The translations under genes and the position numbers were made by a program. Under the pieces are notes generated by a model. That model worked only from the letters and a program-made list of their open reading frames with translations, was not told where the DNA came from and made no database searches. From the NCBI GenBank assembly GCA_907165275.2, contig OU015650.1, positions 2,944,001 through 3,008,000 of the forward strand: DNA of 64,000 bases. Direction: 5' to 3'. Source of the stretch: Zygaena filipendulae (lineage: Eukaryota; Arthropoda; Insecta; Lepidoptera; Zygaenidae). This document shows positions 55,380 to 64,000 of this stretch, piece after piece. Position 1 is the stretch's first letter; every line of letters starts with the position of its first letter.

Positions 55380-55605
55380 AGCTGTTCCCCTGCAGATTAA
55401 CCTACGTGGATTACGGGACTTCCTCGGGAACTCTAAAAAGCATCCTATGTCTGAGTGCAGAGATACGGTAGGTTGCTATTATGAAAGAGTTTTTAAATCG
55501 GTTTGATAATTTTTCAGCTAATCCAATACAAAAAACCAAAAAAATAAAATAATAATAATATAATAATAATCTTTTCTTTTTTATATTAGTTTAGATAATG
55601 ATATA
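55380..55605 (-). mobile_element. Helitron, decayed
   Basis: CAGCTGTTCCCCTGCAG, 'ttacgggacttcctcgggaa', 'gaaagagtttttaaatcggt', and a TTTTATATTAGTTTAGA 5' end. Confidence 0.6.
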
Positions 55606-55867
55606 ATTCACTACATAAAAATACACTAAAATATGCACCTGTCCACTAGGATCCAAAATGATTAATTTTGGATTTTTTGTCCACATGAATTCTCTGATTA
55701 TCCACTGAGGGATTTATTAAGATTTTTCGTCGACACTGATCCTCTTATCAAATTAATATTTCTTGTATTCTTTTACAATACCACAGATAATATAATACTA
55801 TCAATACATAAGTACTTAGTTGCACCAGAAGAAGTTGCATTAAAACCAACAAAAAAGTACCTAATGG

Positions 55868-55915
55868 CAAAAGGCGGCCATATTGCTAAGGGTAATCTTT
55901 TCGAAGCAGGAAATT
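55868..55915 (-). mobile_element. LINE 3' end fragment
   Basis: 'aaaaggcggccatattgcta' and 'agggtaatcttttcgaa' match the 16879 family. No tail. Confidence 0.4.
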
Positions 55916-56397
55916 TAAAGATTTTTTATAATAGATTCCGATTAGGATAACGAGTTTAGACTGCTTTTATAAATAATCTGCGCTTAACTCCTATATTTGG
56001 ATAATTTTAAGATTGTTTTCTTTAAATCGGCAATGTGTCAGAGGTGTGGCCAACAGTGGCCGCCGCGGGCGGTCCTACTTTATTCAAATGAAATGTACGT
56101 TTATTATAAATAAATAAACATTTGTACACATCGAAACAAACGGAATGCTATTGTCATTTATGTATCAAAATGTTATATGTATTTTAGCTTGCATTAGAGA
56201 CTTAGATATACGCGATGAAAATACGGACTTATAGTATTTTATGTACCTACGAGTTATTGCAATTTATGGCTACTTTGAATGACTTTATTGTTTAGCATCT
56301 GGTCTTTGGCGATAATAATATGATCAATATGCCAACATAAAATTCTACATGATATTTTTTTGAATTCATCATAGGTAGATACTTAATATTATATAGA
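55916..56397. other. unassigned DNA
   Basis: A short GC-rich patch, 'cagtggccgccgcgggcggt', at 56054-56073. Otherwise nothing. Confidence 0.35.
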
Positions 56398-56654
56398 CTA
56401 GCTGTCCCCCGCGGTTTCACCCGCGGTAATTTCGGAGTTCCCGCGGGAATTCCGGAAAAAAAGTGCTGTAGTTTAGGGTGATAAGCAATCCCCCGCATTA
56501 ATTCCGGAGTTCCTGCGGGAATTCCAGGATAAAAACTATCGTATCTTTTAAGTTGGACCATATTATAAATGGTTACAAAATTTTATCAAAATCCGTTCAG
56601 TTTCGGAGTCCATCGCGGACAAACAACGTGACACGTGATTTATGTATATTAAGA
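56398..56654 (-). mobile_element. Helitron, 'aatcacgtgtcacg' subfamily, double hairpin block
   Basis: CTAGCTGTCCCCCGCGG, then two successive 'ggagttcccgcgggaattcc'-type blocks (about 56425-56455 and 56495-56526), 'aagttggaccatattataaa', 'acaacgtgacacgtgattta'. Inverted relative of 23448-23680. Confidence 0.85.
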
Positions 56655-56770
56655 TTAGTTGTTTTCCTGCGGTTTGTACATATTTAAATTCCCTGGAGAA
56701 CTAAAGCATTCTGTCAGTGAAGGAATCAAGAAATTACCTTTCGCAAACAAACAAACTTTTTCTTTTTAGA

Positions 56771-56930
56771 CTAGCTGTTAGTTCATTTCATAGTTTCCAC
56801 TGGAATCCTGAAATAAAATTACCGGTATGTCCTTTTCTGTAGCCCTGATAACGTGCAGCATGAAAAAAGTCATATTTATCGGTAAGTAGGTAAAGTAACA
56901 AACATATTCATATTTGCATTTTAATATACA
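56771..56930 (-). mobile_element. Helitron, diverged
   Basis: CTAGCTGTTAGTTCATTTC, 'tccttttctgtagccctgat', and a 'catatttgcattttaatata' 5' end. Confidence 0.7.
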
Positions 56931-57461
56931 TATAATAATATTTGGTCCACTGCACCATAAATGAATAAATAAAATGTCAAAAGAAAAGTTTAAATTTCAA
57001 ATTTTTACTAACTCATCCCGTTATCATCAGACAGGGGCAAGAATCAATGAATAAACTAATTTTATTACAATTGCCTATTAATTAGTAGGTAGGTATAATA
57101 TCAATATAATCAGGCGCATACCAACGACGTATTTAACGAAATTAACAATTCAACAAAGCCGGTTCGGAATCAAAGTGAAAATCTGCATGCAATATGCATT
57201 CTATCAATCTTAATAAATCGTTACGCCCATTAAAACAGTCATTAGCACTGTAAGCCACCGTCATAGATGAAGTTGTCCTACTCCTTGGTATAAATGTATT
57301 ATTATCTTATTAAAATGTATTAATATTAAGTATTAGTATTATTATTAAGTAGAGTTTCAATTCATGAAATTCGGGCCATCAGTGGAAAGGAATCCCTATT
57401 TCCTTTCATGGCATCACGCGCGAAAAGCTGGATCACCCGCTATTAAATTTACCTCCTCCTA
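56931..57461. other. unassigned DNA with a Helitron head fragment
   Basis: TCCCTATTTCCTTTCATGGC and 'atcacgcgcgaaaagctgga' at 57392-57432 are the head of the 43510-type subfamily. The rest is AT-rich. Confidence 0.45.
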
Positions 57462-57533
57462 CTTTTAAAACACGATTTACTCAAAATTTCTCCAGTGTGG
57501 GTTAACACACTATTGCTTATCTATGTCCAATTA
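57462..57533 (-). mobile_element. end fragment of the TTGGACAT TIR family
   Basis: Inverted match to 42291-42365: 'cctacttttaaaacacgatt', 'actcaaaatttctccagtgt', GGGTTAACACACTATTGCTT, ATCTATGTCCAA. A short LINE tail ('aaactctttatttaacaccac') follows at 57535-57556. Confidence 0.65.
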
Positions 57534-57575
57534 TAAACTCTTTATTTAACACCACTAAAATAAACAATTAAAAAT

Positions 57576-59004
57576 TGTTGATATTATAGAAAAAAATACT
57601 TTGATATTTTACAATGCCAGATTGTATAATATATTTTTACCCGAGGCATTTACCAGTTACTTTCAACTGTTTCACTTGCATTAATTCCCTCGGGGAAATT
57701 TTGTATTAAAATTAAAAACTATACCCATGTCACTCAGGAACGCTGTTGCTTCATATTATTGAAAGAATCTTTACAATCTGTTTACTAGTTTCAAAGATTA
57801 TCCGCTGGGTGTATCAAACTTACAAACTTAACTTTGTTACAAAGAGGTATCTTTATAATGTTAATGTAGATTCATAATTGAATTTTCACAAGCCAGGCGA
57901 GCCGCTGCTGACTCAAATTTTCCTCTCAATGCATATTTGATTGACTGTACTAATTGGAAGAAGTGCGAAAATTGCGTGCACCTTGAACATTGTACCAACG
58001 TGGTTACTTGCAACGTTTAATTGTGAGCCAGCTCGAGTGCCCCCGTGTGAGTTGCATCTCGATACGATCTCGCTCCAATGGACAATTAGCGGCGCTGGCG
58101 CAAAAATTACGACCACAGAATAGATAAAAGGGGCATCAACTCAGTTTAGTGTGAAAACAAATGAAAATTAGCCTTTTCTTATTTATCTAATTTACATTTT
58201 AATGTTTTACATTGCAAGTTGAGCTCTGACACACTGAACAAAATAGCAAATTCTTTAAGTTACATATCTATTACAAAACAGTAATTTAGTCATAGGTTCA
58301 ATCCCTTCTTTGACATCAAAACCAAAAGCCAGGGCCGGATTCAACATCAATAGAATAAGTGGGCGGACAATTACAGAGTGTGCAAACATCAGTCGTGCCC
58401 ACCTGAATACCTACCAGCTACAGTAATTAATGATTGTTGCTACAAAAACAATGTACGAACACTTAGTGTAAGGACTTGTCCTTTGCAGGGTGACCATTAT
58501 TTTACAAAACAATTGGAACATTTTTTTAAGCATATCTACAAAATAAATGTAGGTAAGTGTTCAAATTGATTGAACATGCGGTGTCGGTTCATCGGATATT
58601 ATAATATCATAATGAAGAGGGTGTATGTAATTTTAGGCATTATTAAAGCATGCTTCTGGATTTTTTTTAATTGTTTGCTGGTTGTCGGTATGTCCATGCG
58701 ATACGTAAATCTATCTCACGCGCTGAACATATTCGAATAAAAATTGTCATGTACATACTCAGACTTAAGCACAATTTTGACATATTTTTAGTCTCGGTAC
58801 AAAATTAAACACACGCAATTGGAATTGTGGGAATCAGCTTGTTAAGTAATATTAGGTGTTTTTTTTGTCAGTACTTCCGAAAGTTGATAAGTAGGGATCT
58901 TATACAAATTATTAGTAATGGGTGGAAAATTTGAAACTTCATAAAAATTGCAAACATTCAGACTCGTTAGTTACGATTGTAATGTCTTAATTTTTATGCA
59001 TTGA
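57576..59004. other. unassigned DNA with repeat traces and one balanced-composition patch
   Basis: A decayed Helitron lies at 57640-57800 ('cttgcattaattccctcgg', 'gtcactcaggaacgctgttg'). The patch 57890-58130 is open on both strands (60 and 67 codons) and is not a known repeat. CAGGGCCGGATTCAAC at 58331-58346 looks like a lone hAT-type end. Confidence 0.3.
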
Positions 59005-59105
59005 GAAGTCGCGCAGGAGCCGTCGTTGTGGCGATCTTTGTGGGAGGCCTATGTCCAGCAGTGGACTTTGGGTGTGGAGTGATCTTTCGGCTGATGTGAT
59101 AAGAT
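59005..59105 (+). mobile_element. RTE-clade LINE 3' end
   Basis: 59005-59082 translates to EVAQEPSLWRSLWEAYVQQW then TLGVE and a stop. SLWRSLxEAYVQQWT is the characteristic C-terminus of RTE-type ORF2 proteins. The non-coding tail continues 'cggctgatgtgataagatg'. Confidence 0.8.
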
Positions 59106-59341
59106 GTCCCATCTTTTTCACATCGTGTGGTCACCTGTCTTGTAACAGCGAAGCGGTCGTAGGATAACGCTTTGTTGAGAGTACGTGGGCCACACGATGA
59201 TTTATCGATATTGCTTACAGTCGCTTAATTAGTCGCTTACACTGCGCCCGGGCACGCCACAATGGAACATTCGTCTTCGTCTGTTTAAGGTGACAAAATA
59301 CGTTTTAACATGTGTCATCTATACATAGTCTACAAATCCAT

Positions 59342-59420
59342 ACCTAGTCTATTAATATTAATGCAGAGTTCCCGAAGGAAACTTGAAATTCTTGCAGGTG
59401 AAACGGTAGGTGTCAGCTAG
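59342..59420 (+). mobile_element. Helitron 3' end fragment
   Basis: 'gcagagttcccgaaggaaac', 'cttgcaggtgaaacggtagg', CTAG at 59417-59420. Confidence 0.6.
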
Positions 59421-60749
59421 ATAATTACTCTAGGTAGGTACCTATACAGAGTGCTTACAGAAAGGCGTAGTCGTATGGACTGGTAAAGGTATGACGATAA
59501 TTTTACATTTGTACGTGGAATGGAAGCGAATCGTTACGATGAAATAAACCTTCTCAAAAGGCGGGTGAACATATTTTAATTTGTTTCTGCACCACAATAG
59601 TGATAGTAATGATCTTGAACTCGTCATCTACCCGTATATGACCTCATTAGTGATGACCGATAAGAAAAAAAATCAGGTGATTATGACTACACTTTTTTAA
59701 AACACCACATCGATGCAATAGTACTGTAGTATAGTATAGTATATTATCTGTGGCAATAGTTTAAAATATTTGGAGGTATTTGCAAACGCTATTAAAACAT
59801 AATAAAGCCTTTTTTATTTTTAAATGGTTTCTTTAGGGATTAATGGTATTTTGCGTTACTGAGAAATACTGCAACTTTCTATCAATGAAAGAATTTTAAG
59901 AATAGGTTGATATATGGTCGGGATTTGACGGGATTCTCCAGAAATTTTGTCCTCCCGACTCCCGAAAAGTAAAATCTCTCGAAAAACAACTTCATTTCAT
60001 ATAACAATAATTTTAACTTCCCGAATGTGTATGGATTTGATAAAAGCAGAGTTAATGATTCGACTCAATTTTGAGGAAAATTATTTGAATTTCAAGTCTT
60101 CTTTAAATGATGAAAGAGGAAAAAAATTGTCAAATCTGTGAAAAGTGACGAGCACATTGTGGCGAGCTAAAAAACAAATTAATTTAATAAGTTATGTTGA
60201 TAATTTATATTAGATAATATAGATAATGAAAAAACCATTTTCTGTTTTCTTTTTTTCGTTAGTTGATATTTATTTATTACATTTCATACATTATACATTT
60301 CTATTTCTATATCACAAAATGCCGATTTGGTTTTCTACCGTCATTCGATCTGGCAACCTTTGTACCAGAGAATAAGTAGATATCTAGCCTCTACATAAAA
60401 CTAATCAACAAATAAACTTTACCTTTTTATAGTGGTACAGAATACTTATATTATATTTATTATTATGATAAGTCGGTAGTAGGTAAATAGCGAGAAAAAA
60501 AAACTTTAGCTTTGAGGAAAAAGTAGAATTTTTAATAAATGAATATATGATAATATACCTAGCATAGGTACAATACCTACTGTTAATTATTAAGTGGAAT
60601 GTCGACCATTATTTTATTGAGTTTTCCTTTGTTTTACATCGTTGTCGATGTACATACATACCTACAAAACGTCGAAAAAAAAATGCCGACAAAAAATATT
60701 GACGAAAAATATAATGCAGTAATCAGTGGTACGGTAATGAATGAACTAA
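59421..60749. other. unassigned AT-rich DNA
   Basis: A TAGTATAGTATAGTATA tract at 59726-59742. Short frames without motifs. Confidence 0.4.
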
Positions 60750-60870
60750 ATAAAATGTGAGTGTGAGTTTGTTTGTTTGTTTGTTACACTTTCACGCCTT
60801 AACGGCTCAACCGATCATCATGAAATTTTACATACACGTTGTCAGGGGGTACAGAAAAAGATACCGTATT
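60750..60870 (+). mobile_element. Helitron 5' half, 'atcatcatgaaatttt' subfamily
   Basis: GTTTGTTTGTTTGTTACACT, 'cacgccttaacggctcaacc', 'gatcatcatgaaattttaca', 'cgttgtcagggggtacagaa'. The hairpin end is missing. Confidence 0.7.
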
Positions 60871-61946
60871 ATCCCTTATAGGATCACTTTCGCCCTTGGT
60901 CAAGGTCTTGTTTCTTAGGTGCGATTATCAAATTATCAGGAATACAATACCTTGGAGCTGTGAAAAAAAAAAGTGAAAAATACAAGATGCGACTGCTTAT
61001 GCCGCATATTTTGACACTAGAAATTGAATCAAAAACCTATACTTAGTGTACTTCCCGCTGACCTACAATCTTCTTCATCTTCTGATATAGAGTCATGCAT
61101 GAAACTTGGCCAAGAAATAATGTCTTAGAAATAGCATAGGTTAAGGGTTTTGTATTTCAATCATTAGGTAGGTACATACCTACGCAAAAGCTTACCTATA
61201 CTTAACCACTGGGCAAGAAATTTGAATGTTGTCATATTATAAAAATAATTCCTAGCTATTGCATATTTTAGCTAACGTATAAAGTCAAGTCGCAATATAC
61301 TTTTTTTGGTTAGCATACATTTGTGGATCGAAATAACATTTTATGGTGCTTATAGATTGATAGGAGCTCTGGGCGAACGTCGAAAGTATCACGCTCGAGA
61401 TGCAAGCGTGATCATTGAAGAAACCTCAGACCAAATAAGATTGAAACGCATAAAAATCCATCCGCGTGAAACTTTATCATAGAACAAATTCTAATTTGAA
61501 CAATTTGTGTTCAACACAAAAATAAATGGCGGATCCGTCGAAATACTCCGGTGGACAGTTCTTCGATTTCCGCTAAAATCCTTTCAGTCAATCCAGTCGA
61601 TTGGTAATAATTGGCCGGAAATAACCAGTATTTTGATTTGAACCTAACTTGGTACGTGTAGGTACTAAACATATTGAGTGCAAACGAAATACATATACTT
61701 TCAGGATAAAGTATGATGTGGTTGCAGTTGTTAAGCAAATTGATACATACATACATACATTAGGTCATTGATTTTCATTGTCTATAAATAAATTAGGAAA
61801 AACGACGTGGTTGTCTGGATGTACCATTTGAAGTGATGAGTGAATAGTGGTTTTGGTTTGGTGGTAAAATATGATTCGGACTTTCAATTAGGTATTTCGC
61901 GATTCTTTTTGACGGGAAATATTATCATGACACTTAATAGTTACTT
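60871..61946. other. unassigned DNA
   Basis: (ATAC)n at 61743-61760. No supported gene. Confidence 0.4.
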
Positions 61947-62010
61947 TTTAACCGACTTTCCAAAAAGGCGGAGGTTCTCAATTCGACGCGTATGTTTTTT
62001 TTTTTTTATA
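61947..62010 (+). mobile_element. 5' fragment of the ACCGACTTCC composite repeat, copy C
   Basis: TTTTTAACCGACTTTCCAAA, AAGGCGGAGGTTCTCAATTC and a T run. Nothing of the internal units remains. Confidence 0.6.
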
Positions 62011-62361
62011 AAAATTATACAGAGTATAATTGTCTGTTTGCGATTATAGAACTAGTACCTACGAACAAAGTATGAGCACAGTGTTTTAGTACGTTTATAG
62101 GAGTTCTAAACAATAAAGACAAAAAAATAACAGTTCTCTTCGTTAGTTTCATTATGACTATCATAAATATATTTTTTATGTTACGTACAGCCAGGTATTT
62201 TCCCATTAAGTTGAAGTAAATTTGCATTAACGGAAGTCGTATATACACTAGATCCTTGGTAGAGACGAAACAAAAAATAAATAAATAAGATAATAATTTT
62301 CTCGAATCTATTTGAAGCACGCACGAGGAAAAATATTGCGTGTTCAAGGTCCAATGAAATT

Positions 62362-62430
62362 TGTCATTCAGAGTGTTTGCGCGGGCGCCGACGCCGAAGC
62401 GAGCGCGCAAGCAAATAGCTTCGAATGACA
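62362..62430. repeat. imperfect GC-rich foldback
   Basis: TGTCATTCAGAGTGTTTGCG and CGCAAGCAAATAGCTTCGAA...TGACA are inverted around a GGGCGCCGACGCCGAAGCG core. About 70 bp. Confidence 0.45.
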
Positions 62431-64000
62431 TTCGATATTTTTCTGTGGCATATTAGCTGCGATGATAAATTTTTTTTTTATAAAATCATGATTTAAAAAA
62501 GCATGGGAGATTTGAAACAAGAGTATTCTAATCGGTTAGGAAAAAAAAGATTGACTCTAGCAATGTCCTTTTCTTTATTTACGTGTATTACTTAAATTAA
62601 GACTAGGTAAGGTCTTATACGAAACAAAGCCTTTGTTGTTTGCCTGGCTACTGACATTGCAAGCGTGTTTAGAACCACCTTTAGAGATGTTCGAATTAAA
62701 TCGAAGAATGTATAAGTATCCAAACATATTTGAGAATATTTTTTTGTGCCAACCCTTTAAATAGGACGGCAGTTAAAAAAATTCACTTGCAAACCTTGTT
62801 CTGTTCTGAATCTTTATCATTACAAGTTCCTACTACTACTGAGGGGCTATTATGTAATATTTATTTCTATCATTTTCCGGTTGCAACCAAAAACATGGCG
62901 GTTTTGCGATCACAATATCTATGCACGTTTAAACACCTACAATATAAAGCAATCAACCAAAATAAACATACCTACTTCAAAAGTTGAAGCTGCCTAAACA
63001 TGATTATTGATTAGTTAATCAGATGCAAAATATATATTTTTCTGATTGAAACTGAAATATGATAGCAACAAAAGTTACATATTAGGCTAGCTGGTTGCAA
63101 CTTCAAATATGCAGTTAAATACTTGAAAGCGACGTCTATACCTATCTTTGGTAAGTATAGATAGATGAGTATAAAGAACTAAAGTACCTAATAATTAACC
63201 TTGAATATTTTCGCATATGAAATTAATAATTTTTTGTTTCTACTTAGACAAAAAAATACCTTATGAACGACGCGGAGTTTATTCTTTTTAATACGCCTTT
63301 AAAGTAAATATATAGTCGTAACTACAACATTATTTATGAATGTATCAAATTTTTCTTTTTATTTAAATGTCTGGTTATTTTGAAATTTTGAAGACACCAA
63401 ATCGATTTTGCTATCTATAGCTGGTGCCATACCTTCTTCTAAACTGCAATCATTTATTTAACTTGAAATGCATTATATGCGAAAGTGCAACCAAGAAATA
63501 ACAAAATAAACCCTTTCGCCAACTCTATATTTTCATGAACTACGTGAGCGAAGCTGCAAACAGCAGTTAAAGTTAAAAATGAAATATTTAGGTATTTGTG
63601 GGCGTCCACGTAAAAAGGTACCAGTAGTAGGGGTATTGAGTTAAGACTAGATTCGGTATCTCAATTGATAGTAAGGATTGCAAAATATTCCAAAACTAGC
63701 ACAATTTTTTTTAAATACATTTGAAGTTGAAACTGAAAAATCTTGATTTGAAAAGTTTGTGTAAAAAAAAACACACGTCTACTTGCTTCTTACATAGATA
63801 TTTATATATAATTGTAGGTTAAGATATGGATATGAAATATAAAAAAAAATAATGAGCATTTATTAATAAAATCAACTAAAATCGCGGATGTAATTTTTTC
63901 ACCGAACCACAGATAATATATACTAGACCGAACTTTACAATACTGCTTATATCTCGGAAACTAAATAACTATAGGTATATATATATATATACATATATGT
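62431..64000. other. unassigned AT-rich DNA
   Basis: No supported gene or repeat end. The window closes in a TA dinucleotide tract (63976-63990). Confidence 0.4.

Noticed and set aside
58331..58346. complete hAT element starting CAGGGCCGGATT
   Set aside because: No matching inverted end or duplication found downstream; listed only as a lone end.
62015..62431. 138-codon minus-strand frame
   Set aside because: Spans an imperfect foldback and AT-rich DNA, with no motif or signal.
1..64000. CRISPR array or other spaced-repeat defence locus
   Set aside because: No series of identical short repeats with regular unique spacers. All repeated words are dispersed transposon parts.
1..64000. bacterial operon, ribosome binding sites or prophage
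   Set aside because: Composition, repeat content and lack of contiguous coding sequence all point to an insect nuclear genome.

Overview
The window looks like gene-poor DNA from a moth or butterfly (Lepidoptera). It is strongly AT-rich and full of short GTAGGTA/TACCTAC words. It also carries dozens of decayed copies of short Helitrons with the Lep1-type structure: 5'-TC start, TATTATAAATGCGAAAG head, CCGCGG hairpin and CTAG-3' end. There is no bacterial operon structure, no CRISPR array, no rRNA and no convincing tRNA gene. Almost every long open frame is an accident of composition or part of a repeat.

Layout. 1-1,730: AT-rich DNA, a Helitron fragment, then a composite foldback repeat with another inverted-repeat element inserted in it. 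3,089-6,492: the best candidate for a host gene, on the minus strand. It has a signal-peptide exon (6,420-6,492) ending in a phase-1 splice donor and a phase-compatible 3' coding piece (3,089-3,318 or 3,294). A roughly 1-kb GC/CpG-rich island (4,080-5,045) lies between them and probably marks a promoter or 5' exon. 7-20 kb: tRNA-like SINE heads, LINE 3' ends, Helitrons and a TATA-type promoter candidate at 16.7 kb. 20-32 kb: more Helitrons, TIR elements, perfect hairpins and a second, fuller copy of the composite foldback repeat (27,253-28,522). 32.96-34.36 kb: a Tc1-like transposon relic with both terminal repeats and TA duplications; a Helitron with an internal triplication is nested inside it. 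34-47 kb: Helitrons, a TIR family carrying GTGACGTCAC palindromes, a TIR element containing a perfect 33-bp hairpin, and a hAT-like element with an exact 8-bp target duplication. 47.8-48.25 kb: a scrambled Ty1/copia pol fragment. 48.7-48.9 kb: a piggyBac-like miniature element. 49-64 kb: mostly unassigned AT-rich DNA with scattered Helitrons, one RTE-type LINE 3' end and more inverted repeats.

How the parts relate. The sequence is best read as layered transposon insertions in a non-coding or long-intron landscape. Several nestings can be ordered: Helitron into Tc1; LINE/SINE tails into Helitrons; an inverted-repeat MITE into the composite repeat. No previously undescribed defence or metabolic system is evident. 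The items most worth following are the candidate secreted-protein gene, the GC island, the CRE-bearing MITE family, the perfect hairpins and the scrambled copia fragment. All calls come from reading the sequence by eye. Family names for DNA transposons rest on terminal motifs and target-site duplications, not on database matches.
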